Below, one piece after another: positions 8,504 through 19,526 of a stretch of DNA of 22,190 bases. The DNA is from an uncultured bacterium (lineage in GTDB: Bacteria; Patescibacteria; JAEDAM01; Absconditabacterales; Absconditicoccaceae). Location of the stretch: the NCBI GenBank assembly GCA_937950065.1, contig CALFEN010000082.1, positions 1 to 22,190 of the forward strand, read 5' to 3'. A model generated the notes under the pieces. The model was given only the letters and a program-made list of their open reading frames with translations, was not told where the DNA came from and did not search any database. How positions within the stretch are numbered: position 1 is the stretch's first letter; every line of letters begins with the position of its first letter. A program made the translations under genes and the position numbers.

Positions 8504-9967
8504 ATGGATATAAAAATCTGGCAGGAAAAAATCAAACAGAAAGTAAAAAAATGGACTTACAGAGATTTTTTACAAAATATTGCAAGTCTTTTCCCATTAA
8601 ATCTCTATAAGTATCAAGATCTGATAACAATTTATCCACCAGTGTTTTCCTCACAAATAAAAGTTATAGATTCATCAAATCAGTGAAACATTGATTTAAT
8701 AACAAAAAATTATGATTTCGGGCATAATTTTTTTTATAACTGGGAGAAATTTTTTTATCAGAATGTTTTCCCAAATATAATAGATTTTGGCAGTAATGAA
8801 AATTCAAAATACGCAAACCTTATTTATTGAGTAAAAAATGCTTATTTAACCTATGAATCAAGTCTAAACACAGAAAATCTGCTTTACAGCATTTCTGTCA
8901 AGGAAAATTGTAAAAATGTATTAAATAGTGCAATAGTATGGGACAGCAGCGAAAATATATATTTTACTACAGCAGTAATAAAATCTTACAATATTTTTTA
9001 TAGTAAATATATTCATAATTCAAATAACATATGGTTTTGCAGTAATCTTATATGATGCAGTGAATGTATATTTTGCGATGGACTAATAAACAAATCTTAC
9101 TGTATAAACAATATTGAATATACTAAAGAAGATTTTTATTCCAAAAAATATGAAATATTAAATAAAAAAACAGAGTTTATGTCTTGGTATAAAAAATTAA
9201 AATCTACCGGACTAAATATTTGAAGTTCTAGCGTAGAAGGTAATTTTATAATGGACAGTGAGAATATATCTAATGGATTTGCTGTCTGGCAGGTGAAAGA
9301 CTGAAAAAATCTTTTTATGGTTTCCGGCACAAAATGAGATACGAATATTTACAGCTGTATGAGTAGTGGCGCTGAAAAATGTAATGATCTTTATGCCTGT
9401 TTTGACTGCGGGATATCAGAGAATGTTTACTTTTCACAGCATATAGGTTTTGGTTATAACATTTTTTATAGCTACGACCTTATGTGATGTTCTTATTGTC
9501 TTGGTTGTGTTTGACTTAGAAATAAGAAATACTGCATTTTTAATACAGAATATAGTGAAGAAGAACGATATAATTTAGCAGAAAAAATATTTTTGCAGAT
9601 GGAAAAAGATAATATACTTGGAGAGATGATTCCAAATAGTTTAAATCCATTTTATTTCAACGATACTTTGGCATATATAGTTTGAGATTTTACCAGAGAT
9701 GAAGCTATTGCTAAATGATATAAACGAAGAGAATATGAGATAAAAGTGGATATACCAGCCTGACTTGAAATAATAGACATAGATAAGCTAGATATTTCTA
9801 TTTATGATGAAAGTATTTTGAAAAAAGTGATAAAAGATAAAGATTGAAATTATTACAGAATAGTAAATATGGAATATGATTTTCTCAAGAAATATGAACT
9901 GCCTCTGCCAGATTTGCACTGGCTGGACAGGATGAAGCTTCATTTTAAATCATTAAATATAAAATAA
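8504..9967 (+). CDS. Cysteine-rich repeat protein lacking the terminal zinc ribbons
   Basis: A 487-residue paralogue of the next two genes. It carries two copies of the module GC..C..C.GL.NK.YCI.N..Y..E, near residues 183-210 (CSECIFCDGLINKSYC) and 327-356 (CSYCLGCVGLRNKKYC). Each is preceded by a run of Asn/Ser/Tyr-rich beta-like segments (NIYFTTAVIKSYNIFYSKYI). The C-terminal ~100 residues (DEAIAKGYK..., DESILKKVI, KKYELPLPDLHWLDR) match the same region of the other two. Unlike them it has no N-terminal CPGC/CPDC and no C-terminal CxxC ribbon, and the CEISGKPFRIV motif reads KDKDGNYYRIV, so its metal-binding parts are lost. Function unknown. The next gene starts 5 bases after its stop. Confidence 0.85.
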
Positions 9968-9972
9968 TATAA

Positions 9973-11712
9973 ATGGAAAAACAAGTATACGAGTTTATAG
10001 CTGCCCAAACTGGGGAAAAAATTGTTGAACGAAGAAAGTGCCCGGGCTGTGGACAGGAGTTTACAATCACAGACAAAGATTTGGAATTTTACTGTAAAAT
10101 TTCTCCCGTTTTCAACGGCGTAAAATACGAAATCCCTGCACCAACATTGTGCCCTGACTGCAGAAATCAGAGAAGACTTACCCGAAGAAATGAAAGGAAT
10201 ATTTATAAACGTAAGTGTGATCTTACAGGTAAACCTATAATCTCAGATTTTCATCCGGATAGAGATTATATAGTATATGAGGAATCCCAGCGAATCACAG
10301 ATAAATGGTCTCCAAAAGATTACGGCAGGGACTATGATTTTGCACGTCCATTTTTCCAGCAGTTTGAGGAGTTATCCAAAAAAGTTCCTTATCCAGCTAC
10401 CCAGTCTTCTTATAATGAAAATAGTGATTATACAAATCAGACAGGACATCTTAAGGATTGCTATCTTGTGTTTGAAGCTGCTTTTAGTGAGAATTGCTAC
10501 TATTGAAATGATATATGGACTGTGAAAGACAGTGTGGATAATCTAAAATTAACCAATTCTGAACAGTGTTATCAATGTATAGAATGTTTTAAATGTTATA
10601 ATGTTAAATATTCTTTTAAGTCTTCTAATTGTTCAAATTCCTGGTATTTAAATAACTGCGACGGCTGTAAAGATTGTTTTGCATGCGTTTGATTAAACAA
10701 TAAACAGTATTTTATATTCAATGAACAATATACAAAACAAGATTATCAATGAAAAGTAAAAGAACTTTTGGAGGACAGGAAATCTCTGGAAGAAAAGTAT
10801 AACCAGTTTGTAAAAACTTTCCCATTGAACAGCGTAAATAATATTTGATCAAATAACGTATTTGGTAATAATATCATAGAAAGTCATAATATCTTTCAGA
10901 GTTTTGATATAGTATGATGTGAGGATTTGAAATACTGCCATGGAGTAAACGAAACCAAGGAAAGTATAGATTATAGTTTGTGGTGAACATTGTCAGAAAG
11001 GATATATGAATGTATAAGCGTCTGAAATACCGCTTATTCTATATTGTTTGGAATAAATAATTTTGATAATATATCCAATCTTATATATTGTCTAAACTGC
11101 AGATTTTGAACAAAAAACTGCTTTGGCTGTGTCTGACTCCACAACCATGAAGAATACTATATACTAAATAAGCAATATACCAAGGAAGAATACGAAAAAC
11201 TTGTTCCCAAAATTATAGAGCATATGCAAAAAACTTGAGAACGATGAGAATTTTTTTCGGCAAATATTTCACCGTTTGGATATAATGAAACTGTAGCAAA
11301 TGAACATTTTCCGTTGTCTAGAGATGAAGCCATTGCCAGATGATTTAAGTGGGAGGAAAAAGAATATCTGATAAATATACCGGACTGAATAGAATTAGTA
11401 AAATGACAAAATTTACCCGACAATATAAGAGATGTGAATGATGATATACTCAAAAAAGCTATTGTCTGTGAAATAAGTTGAAAACCGTTTAGAATAGTCA
11501 AGTCGGAACTTGATTTTTATCGCAAGCATAATTTACCGCTTCCACGTAAGCATCCAGATATCAGGCATTTGGAAAGATTTAAGAAAAGAGCTCCTAAACA
11601 ACTTTATTTGAGAACTTGTGATAACTGCGGTAAGCAGGTAATCTCTGTTTATCCGCAGAACAGTGAATTCAAGGTCTACTGCGAGGAATGTTATAACAAG
11701 GAGACCTATTAA
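9973..11712 (+). CDS. Large cysteine-rich repeat protein with N- and C-terminal zinc ribbons (copy 1)
   Basis: A 579-residue protein. The N-terminal ribbon has Cys 23/26 (CPGC) and 60/63 (CPDC); the C-terminal ribbon has Cys 549/552 and 570/573 (YCEECY). Between them, two modules (near 229-258, CDGCKDCFACVGLNNKQY, and 384-408, CFGCVGLHNHEEYY) each end in ...N.QYTKEEY. They alternate with Asn-rich beta-like segments that could form a solenoid (inference). A conserved block, SPFGYNET...DEAIARGF..., then CEISGKPFRIV and FYRKHNLPLPRKHPD, precedes the last ribbon. No signal peptide, so probably cytoplasmic. I know no function; the double zinc ribbons suggest nucleic acid or protein binding. Nearly twenty glycines are TGA codons. 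Confidence 0.88.
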
Positions 11713-11830
11713 AAAACTTTGTAAAAGCTAAAAGACGGAAAGTAAAAGTCGTAATGCGACAACTATTGTTTATTGCAGGAACAAAGTAAAAAGCAATTAA
11801 AAATGAAACAGGCATTGCTTGTCACAATAT

Positions 11831-11869
11831 GTCCGTGTCAACGGCACTTGTATTTTTTTGTGCATGGAC
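11831..11869 (+). other. Possible RNA hairpin between the two zinc-ribbon genes
   Basis: GTCCGTG (11831-11837) pairs with CATGGAC (11863-11869) through seven pairs, one G-U. CAC (11845-11847) can extend the stem with GTG (11860-11862). A smaller stem GTCG/CGAC lies upstream at 11748-11760. The 194-base gap holds no ORF and is richer in G and C than other gaps. It could be a leader of the downstream gene or an attenuated terminator; a T-run lies inside the loop, not after the stem. Confidence 0.3.
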
Positions 11870-11906
11870 AGAGTAAGATAAAGAATTTATTTTAGAAATA
11901 AAAATA

Positions 11907-13664
11907 ATGGAAAAACAAGTTTACGAGTTTATCTCTGCCCAGACCGGGGAAAAGATAGTTGAACGAAGAAAGTGCCCGGGCTGCGGACAGGAGTTTGCAA
12001 TCACAGACAAGGATTTGGAATTTTATTCCAAAATTTCGCCCATTTTCAACGGCACAAGATACGAAATCCCTGCGCCAAAGTTGTGCCCTGACTGCAGACA
12101 ACAGAGAAGACTCGCACGAAGAAATGAGAGAAAACTTTATAAACGTAAATGCGACTTGACAGATAGAACTATAGTTTCAATATATGCTCCGGAGTCTCCT
12201 TACAAAGTCTACAATCAGCCTGATCGATGGTCAGACAAATGGAATGCTATGGATTACGGCAGGGACTTTGATTTCACTCGTCCATTTTTCCAGCAGTTTA
12301 CAGAGCTTGCAAGAGATGTTCCCAAAATTTCTATGTATAGAGATCTTACTATGGAAAATTCTGATTATGCCAATTACTGACAATATTCCAAAAATTTATA
12401 TTTATGTGTAAATTGCTATCATCTGGAAGATTCTTATTATTCTACTTCTTGCTTTCCTCTTTTGCACGAGACAGAAACTACCAATATAGATTGTCAGGAC
12501 TGTTCAGATTCCAGCGATATATACGACTGTGTAAGTATCAAAAATTCCCAGAAATGTTTTTTTTGTACAAATATAGAAGATTGCTACGATTGCCGGTTTT
12601 GCGATGAGATTATATGATGTTCTTATTGTATCTGCAGTACAAATAAAAATAATTCAAAATATCTATTTTTAAATAATCAGGTCTCGCCTGAAGAATTTGA
12701 AAATATTAAAAAAAGACTTTTGGAAGATAAAAACTTTTTTGATGAAACTTCTGGAAAATATAATGATTTGAAGAAAAGCTCTTTTTACAGAGCTGATCAC
12801 AATACACAAAGCGAAAATGTCTCTTGAGATTATATTATAAACTGCAAAAATGTTCATTATAGTTTTTTTTCATGAACTACAGAAAATGCTAAATTTATCT
12901 ATACTTCAGGATATTTTGCTAAAAATATGTATGATGGAATGAATTGTTGATGATATTCAGATTTGGCATATGAATTGCTGCATATTCATCTGTGTTTCAA
13001 AAGTGCTTTTTTGATAGATGTAGACGACTGTAAAGATAGTTATTACTGCTATCAGTGTTATAATAGTTCAAACCTGTTCGGCTGCGTATGACTTCGTGAT
13101 AAACAGTATTGTATCTTTAATACACAATACACTAAAGAAGATTACGAGACTCTCATTCCAAAAATAATAGAGCATATGAAAAAATATTGAGAGCGATGAG
13201 AATTTTTTCCGGTAACTATTTCACCGTTTGGATACAATGAAACAGCTGCTAACGAGTTTAAGCATCTAGATAGGGAAACTGCACTTTCTGCGTGATTCAA
13301 GCGAATGGATAAAGAATATCCGATAAATGTGCCGGACTGAATTGAGTTAATTCGTGCACAGGATTTATCAGATAATATTAACGATGTAAGTGATGATATA
13401 CTAAAAAAAGCTATTGTCTGTGAGGTAAGCTGAAAACCGTTTAGGCTTATAAAATGAGAACTAGATTTTTACCGCAAGCACAATTTGCCTTTACCAAAAC
13501 ATCATCCAGATATCAGACATCTAGAAAGGGTGAGTCAAAGGTCTTCAAAACAAATTTATCTTAGAACTTGCTCTAATTGTGGAAAGCAGATAATTAGTAT
13601 TTACCCCGCTGACAGCGAATTTAAAGTATATTGTGAAGATTGCTATAACAAACAGAGTTATTAA
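11907..13664 (+). CDS. Large cysteine-rich repeat protein with N- and C-terminal zinc ribbons (copy 2)
   Basis: A 585-residue close paralogue of the preceding gene. The first ~65 residues are nearly identical (Cys 23/26/60/63), as is the last third, with the C-terminal ribbon at Cys 555/558/576/579. The middle is much more divergent and richer in cysteine, e.g. CQDCSDSSDIYDC, CFFCTNIEDCYDCRFCDEI and CSYCICS, before the shared module GCVGLRDKQYCIFNTQYTKED (about 390-412). The pattern CDLTDRTIVSIYAPESPYKVY, with DYGRDFDFTRPFFQQF after it, is common to both copies. Function unknown. It has its own 194-base upstream gap and the AT-rich AAATAAAAATAATGG start context used elsewhere here. Confidence 0.88.
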
Positions 13665-13770
13665 ATATTGCTGTCGTTCGAAGTTTTAAACATGTATCTT
13701 TGTCTCTAGTTTTTTAAGGCGTACACAGAAAGATAATTATAAAAAGCTAAAATAAATGATTTATAAAAAA

Positions 13771-13792
13771 GTTTTTTGATTTGTTAAAAAAC
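13771..13792. other. AT-rich hairpin downstream of the cysteine-rich cluster
   Basis: GTTTTTT (13771-13777) pairs with AAAAAAC (13786-13792) around an 8-base loop. It lies in the 191-base gene-free gap between the last cysteine-rich gene and yvcK. It may act as a weak terminator, but no separate T-run follows it. Confidence 0.25.
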
Positions 13793-13803
13793 ATTTGAAA
13801 AAG

Positions 13804-13819
13804 ATATAGATATCTATAT
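13804..13819. promoter_or_regulatory. 16-base perfect palindrome upstream of yvcK
   Basis: ATATAGATATCTATAT is perfectly self-complementary and sits 36 bases before the yvcK start codon, where an operator would be expected. TATATT overlaps its end and could serve as a -10 box. Its base composition makes chance palindromes likely. Confidence 0.3.
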
Positions 13820-13855
13820 TATTTTTAGGGAAATTTAATATATAAGAAGCATATT

Positions 13856-14896
13856 ATGACTATAAACGTAACAACTATATGATGATGAACAGGTTCTTAC
13901 CATATTTTGCCAAGTCTCAAAAACATAAAGGACGTGAAAATTTCTGCTATCGTGACAATGGCAGATGATGGAGGCAGTGCCTGAAGACTCAGAGATGAAT
14001 ACGGAATTCTACCGTCAGGCGATGTAAGAAAAGCTATTTTAGCTCTCAGTGATGAAGAAAAAAAATCTTTGTTAAGACAACTTTTTAACTACAGGTTTAC
14101 TTGATGAGGTCTTGGAGGACATAATCTTGGTAATCTTATAATGATGGCTATGGAAGATATAGCCTGAAGCTATCCCAAAGCCATAAATCTATTGGAAGAA
14201 CTTTTTGAAATACATGGTAAAGTCTATCCTGTAAGTCTGGAAAAAATACGTTTGCTCGCTAAACTTAGTAATGGCAAATACATAGTCGGAGAAAAAAATA
14301 TTGATATTCCAAAACATGATTGAAGTTTGAAAGTAGAACAGCTTTTTGTCTTAAAAGAAGGATATGCCAAAGCTATCGCTGAATTAAATAACTGATGAAT
14401 AGATATTTCCGAATTTAATGATCTTTTGAGTAAATTTATTTCGGACAAACCCAAAGAAAACCCAAAGATAGGAGACTTATTATCTCAGAGTGATTATATA
14501 TTGTTTTGTGCAGGTGATTTTTTGAGTTCAATTATCCCAAATATGCTTGTATGAAATATGAGAGAACATATTATAAATTCCAAAGCGAAAAAAATAATAC
14601 TGATAAACCTTTTTACAAAATATGGAGAGACCAACGGATTCACAGTTTTTAAGTATATCAAGGAATTTGAAAGATATATTGGTAAAGATGTTTTTGATTA
14701 TATACTTGTGCAGGACTGGGACAAATATCCTATATCCGGAGAAGTCTTGGAAAAATATCAACTGGAAAGAAAAGACATCGTCAGAGTAGATGTAGAAGAT
14801 CCTAGACTTATCAAAGCTGATTTTGTCAAACAGTCTGATATGGCAAGACATGATTACAAAAAAGTGGAAAAAGTTTTATCCCAAATTATAGTTTAA
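13856..14896 (+). CDS. yvcK: YvcK/CofD-like UDP-sugar-binding protein
   Basis: A 346-residue member of the YvcK/CofD family. Residues 8-13 read IGGGTG (three consecutive TGA codons), followed by [23 protein letters not shown] and [13 protein letters not shown]. This matches the YvcK signature, and later [12 protein letters not shown] fits the family's GHxxGNL. In Bacillus YvcK binds UDP-GlcNAc and is needed for growth on gluconeogenic carbon and for correct cell-wall synthesis. Here it stands three bases before the kinase-LspA ORF, so the two are co-transcribed. CofD proper (F420 synthesis) is less likely because no other F420 gene is visible. The C-terminal part is slightly longer than in Bacillus. 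Confidence 0.9.
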
Positions 14897-14899
14897 TTT

Positions 14900-15871
14900 A
14901 TGCAGAAAATCGGAGAATGAAATAGATGAGAGGTTTTTTTGACAATTAAAGATTGAAAGAAAATAATTATAAAAAAAGCATTGGATAATTCAAAAAAAGC
15001 AAGTATACAGAGAGAAATAAAAATACTGCAAAAAATAAATAAACTTGGTATAAAATTTGTGCCGAAAATACTTAATTTCGGTGAAAATTATTTTGAGGAA
15101 GAATATATAGACTGAGAGAGATTTGACAAGATCTTTAAAGAATCTGATATAAAAATAAGAATTAAGTTAAGCAAAAAATTACTGCAAAATTGCTACGAAC
15201 TTGATAAAATTTGAATTGTGCACGGAGAACTTGCAAGACCTTATAACAACGTATTGGTCAGATGAAACGATGTTTATATTATAGATTTTGAAAGATGACA
15301 TATCAGTGAATTTGGCGGCAAGAATATGAAAAACTTTGGACAATGGCTCAAAAACCAATGATTTCTCACAATAGCAGAAGCAAAGAAATTATGAGAATTT
15401 GAAAATATAGACGAGATTAAAAAATTTATTTATAAGAAACTGGATATGAAAAATAAAAATATTGTAAAAATCGTCGTATCTCTTGTATGATTATTAGCGC
15501 TGGATCAGTTAACAAAATATATTTTTTTTGATCAAAAAATTTTAGCAAACTTTTTTGTTTTTCAGCCTGTGTTAAATAAATGAATAGCCTGGTCTATTTC
15601 TATTGATTATTTTTTTGTTTATATTATTTCTATTTTGGCTTTGTTTATATTTGCTTATCTGTATTACAAAAAAAGTATATGATTTTGGGAATTTATACTG
15701 TTTTGTGCAGGAACATTGGGAAACTTGATAGACAGAGTTTTTCTTGGATGAGTAAGGGATTTTATAGATCTCAGACACTGGCCTGTTTTTAATTTCGCTG
15801 ATATGTATCTGACTTTCGCAGTATTTCTACTTATATACAAGGAATTTATTACGCACAAAAATAAAAAATAG
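14900..15871 (+). CDS. lspA: Small RIO/Bud32-like kinase reading in frame into signal peptidase II
   Basis: One open frame of 323 codons. Residues 1-182 look like a compact protein kinase: G-loop IGEGNRGEV (4-12), Lys in IIIKKA, Glu in REIKIL, HGELARPYNNVLV (H108) and IIDFERG (D129). The HGEL in place of HGDL is as I recall for some archaeal-type predicted Ser/Thr kinases. Residues 183-323, from the ATG at 15446, are a full LspA: four membrane helices, GNLIDRVF (D278), GVRDFIDLR and FNFADMY (D301), the two catalytic Asp. LspA cleaves signal peptides from prolipoproteins. No TAA or TAG separates the parts, so it is a fusion, or LspA starts internally at 15446, where no strong ribosome site is seen. 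Confidence 0.85.
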
Positions 15872-16033
15872 AACAATTGATATTTGAATTTAAGAAAAAA
15901 CATATATAATTGATTGTTTTTACTTTCCTAATGAGAAGATTATTAAGAATAATTTATTATTCAGATTGTTGCAAAAAGATTATTTACGATTTGTTCGTGA
16001 TTTTAAAAAATATTTATAACTTAAAGAACTGTT

Positions 16034-17098
16034 ATGAAGAAAGAATTATTTGAATTTAAAAAGAAATCACAGGATTTCATAGTGGAAGAAATTTTGCCAT
16101 GGGAATTAAACTGAAACGGTGATGTTTTGTTTGTTTATTTTGAAAAAATAAATGCAAACACTATGGACGTTGTAGAGTATCTATCTATTGAATTCAAGGT
16201 TTCTCAAAAATCTTTTGGAATATGATGACTCAAGGATAAAGATGCGATAACAAGACAACGGATATGTGTATACAAATCGCTTTTGCAAAAAATATGAGGA
16301 GAATCTAGATTTTTAGATACTTTGGCAAAAATAGTAAGGATAATAAAATATGACTGGCACAACAAAACATTAAATCTTTCTGAAGAGATAAAGAATAAAT
16401 TTTATATCAAGCTCAGAGGGAAAAAAACTTTTTCCCAGATGGAAAAAGATGAAATAAAGAAAGACGTTTTGGATATTATGGAAAAATGAGTGCCAAATTA
16501 TTTTTGAGCACAGAGATTTGGGATAAACTATAGAAATATAAATATGTGAAAAAATATTTTGCTTTCCAAACACAGTTTAAAAAATAAGTTTGAAACAAAA
16601 TTTAAGCTGCAGGCATATGCAAGTTTTCTCTTTAATAAACTAGTAGATTTTAGATTAAGTAAATCAGGAGAACTGCTTGACTGAGATATATTTAAAATAT
16701 GAAATAATTTCTGATTTTGGGATTTGAACAGCAAAAGCATAAAAGTCTTTGAAAACAAAAGAAACGAGCATTTCTTTTATTTTCCTGATAATATAAGCTC
16801 TTTCCAGAATTTAGAAAAACACGATAAAATAACTTTACCAGTCTTTGGATTTAATACTTTACTCTGCAAACCACAGAGCAAAGCAGGTATCATAGAACAA
16901 CAATTTATTAAAGAATTTAACTTAAATGAAAAAAATCTCAAAATGTTTCAATCTTTGGGAATATATGGTTTGAGAAGGAATTTTTGGCTGCAGCCTGAAG
17001 ACTATCAAGTAAACTGGAAATGAGATGAAATAAATATAAGCTTTGTGCTTGGTAAAGGAAATTATGCGAGTGTAATAATAGAAAAACTATGGAAATAA
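16034..17098 (+). CDS. truD: tRNA pseudouridine synthase D
   Basis: A 354-residue TruD-family protein, which converts U13 in tRNA (Glu in E. coli) to pseudouridine. The catalytic motif GGLKDKDAITRQR contains the Asp at residue 68 and has two TGA-coded glycines. VPNYFGAQRFG, the middle insert region, GLRRNFWLQ and the C-terminal FVLGKGNYASVIIE follow the family order. The length is close to normal (~350). It is the last gene of the plus-strand group and is convergent with the histidine kinase, 63 bases apart. A 162-base gap without a gene separates it from the lspA stop. It might be transcribed separately. Confidence 0.93.
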
Positions 17099-17161
17099 AC
17101 GTTATTTCATTATAAGTTGAGAGAAGAGACATCTTACTATTTAAAATAATGAATAGAAATT

Positions 17162-19501
17162 TTATAAAGATTCTATTTCAAAGGAAAAGTTTGATCATTC
17201 TCAAATTGTGCTTTGTACTGAAATATCAGATCACATATGTTTTACTATTTCTCTGGAGATGCAAAGTCCGAGTCCTGTTCATTTTTGGTTTCTAGTCTGG
17301 TTATTGTCTATTTGTCCGAATTTAGTAAAAATTTTTGAAATATCTTTCGGCTCTATTCAAATTCAGGTGTCTATTATTTCTATTTTTGTTTTTTTCTCAT
17401 TTAGTGCTGTATTTCTCAATATTATATTTCCTCATTCTGGTGTAAATTTGATAGCATTCCCTATAAGATTCATTAAAACCTGTTTTAATTTTACTCTGTC
17501 GGCAATAACATATATCTCTTGGTTTGAATTTTGCATTTCAAAATTAACATTTTTTTGTTTTACCAATCATATTATTTCGTTGTTTATCTCATCAAATAGA
17601 TCTTTAAGATAGATATTTTCATTGTTGAAAGTCATTTTTCATGATTCAAGTTTTGTTATATCTAGCATATCGTTTATAAAAGCCAAAAGGCTTTCTGAAT
17701 TTTTGTACATTATATTCAAGACATTTTTTAATTCATTTGATATTTCTCCCATATCTCAATCCAAAATCATGGAGAGATATCATTTGATGCTGGACATTGG
17801 GGTTCTGAGGTCGTGGGAAACTATTCATATAAAATCATTTTTTAGTTCGTTTATTTTTTTTAGTTCAGTTTTTTCCTGTTGAGCCTGTTTGAGATCTCTG
17901 ACGTCTATCATCATGCCTACAGTCCCAAAATGTACAGGAATTCAAGTACATACCACAGGAGTTTTTTTTCAAGTTTTGGAAATTAAAGTTCATTCGTAGG
18001 TTGAAGTTTCTCATTGGGGTCTCAACTCATTATTGTCTTGAACCGTAGTTCTTGAGTCCTCGTCCCAGAATTTGTAAGATAGCCATCAATATATTTCATC
18101 AAGGTCATATTCCACAAGTTCAAGAAATTTTTTATTTGCGTAGATAGTTTTTTCATTGTGATCTCACATCCATATTGCTGCAGGTACCTCTTCTATAACT
18201 TTCTTATAAGATTCAAAAAAGTTATAGTGAGTTTTTTCTATTTCCTTGATTTTTTCTCTGACTTCATTTATGTTGTTTTTATATAGTTTTGAGAGTTCTT
18301 CGTTCGTGGTATTTAGTAGGTTAGTTAGCCCGTTTATTATAATGTCATCTTGGAAATTCACATTATAAATGGGGTACTCTTTTATTTCATCTGACTCTGA
18401 CAATATTAGTATAGTAGTGCTAAAGTTTAACATTTCACTGCTTCATATATTGCAAAAGAATTCCGAATATGTAAAAAATCAGCTTGTGTTTCAGTAATTT
18501 GCAATATATGAGATCTCTGTTTCTATGTCTTTACCGAGAAAGTCTCTTCTTCATGAGCATGAATATATAAATATCGATTCTATGGGATTATTTCAAATTT
18601 TTTGTCCAAAATTAGGAAGGTCTTTTAGTATAGCATTTCTGTCTCCATAGCCAAATTTACAGATATCTCACTCTTTTACATTGCCTGTAAGTAACAAAGA
18701 TCCATCTTCATTTTTTTGTAGTACGGCACGTGCAATTTCCATATTTCATTTTTTTAACAGCAAAGGAAATTGAGCTCCCAATGAGGGGAGACTATCAGCT
18801 AATTCTTGTCATAGATAGTGTTTGTAAATAGTAAGAGCGGATTTTCAGTCTATTTCAAACACTGTGTTTCATTGTGCTTTGGTAATCGTGAGGTCTTTTC
18901 ATATGGATTTCCAGTTTAGATTGAAAAAATTATTTACTTTTAAATCAGGACTTGTTAGGCTTGCACAAACGATCCCTTTGTCTGTGATATTTTTTCCATC
19001 AAAAACATAAGTGGGATTTTGATGTTTGTTGTTTTCTCATGCCTTTCAACCGACTATTGTTATGTCTGGGTTGTGTATATATAAATCATCAAAAATATTT
19101 TCTCAATAATTGCTATATCCATCACAAAACAAAATAATGGCTTTTGTGTCTTGAGATATTATTTTTTCTCCTATCTTTTTCGAATCGCCTCTAGGAGTAG
19201 AAGCTTCGTTATAGGTTAAAAAAATTGTATTTACAATACTCTTTTCAAAGACAGATATTGATAGTAAGAAAGTATTTTCAAAAATTTGTCAGTTTGAAAT
19301 TTCTCCTGCAGTTGTTGTTCATATTATTTTGGCGGTAGGCAGTAATTTTGTTATTTCGCTTAAATTTTGAGAAATTAGGTTTACATCTATTATTCAAGAA
19401 AAAATTTGTATTAATATGTTATTCTGGTTTTGTAACTTATTTTGTTGGATAAAAAAATTGAAACTATCTGCGTCTTTATAAAAAAAGTTGTAAGTCTTCA
19501 T
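17162..19501 (-). CDS. Soluble FIST-PAS sensor histidine kinase
   Basis: A 779-residue protein without membrane helices. Residues ~1-360 form a FIST sensory domain (FIST_N then FIST_C): TTTAGEISNG, LFCDGYSN, DITIVGG, FIYSCSGRRDFLG. A coiled coil (about 385-420) leads to a PAS domain (about 425-535, VPAAIWMGDHNEKTIYANKK). Next come HisKA with KNDFIGIVSHDLRTP (H563), and HATPase with N-box NLIGNAIKF (N682), G1 DTGIGI (D711) and G2 GTGLGL (about 740-745). FIST domains are thought to bind small ligands, perhaps amino acids. No response regulator lies in the window. It begins 25 bases after the amidotransferase-methyltransferase gene and is probably in its operon. Confidence 0.93.
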
Positions 19502-19526
19502 TTTTATTTTTTGTATTTGCAATAAA

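Noticed and set aside
11892..12607. Small frames overlapping the second zinc-ribbon gene on both strands
   Set aside because: The long plus frame aligns with its paralogue throughout; the small frames do not.
15572..16758. Minus-strand frames opposite lspA and truD
   Set aside because: LspA and TruD motifs are intact on the plus strand; the antisense frames have no start context or family features.
17106..17153. 8-base inverted repeat (TTCATTAT/ATAATGAA) between truD and the histidine kinase
   Set aside because: Too short and AT-only for a 32-base loop; expected by chance at this composition.
17208..17882. Two plus-strand open frames opposite the histidine kinase
   Set aside because: The minus strand here encodes HisKA and HATPase motifs in a continuous frame. 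The plus-strand frames are antisense shadows with no recognisable features.
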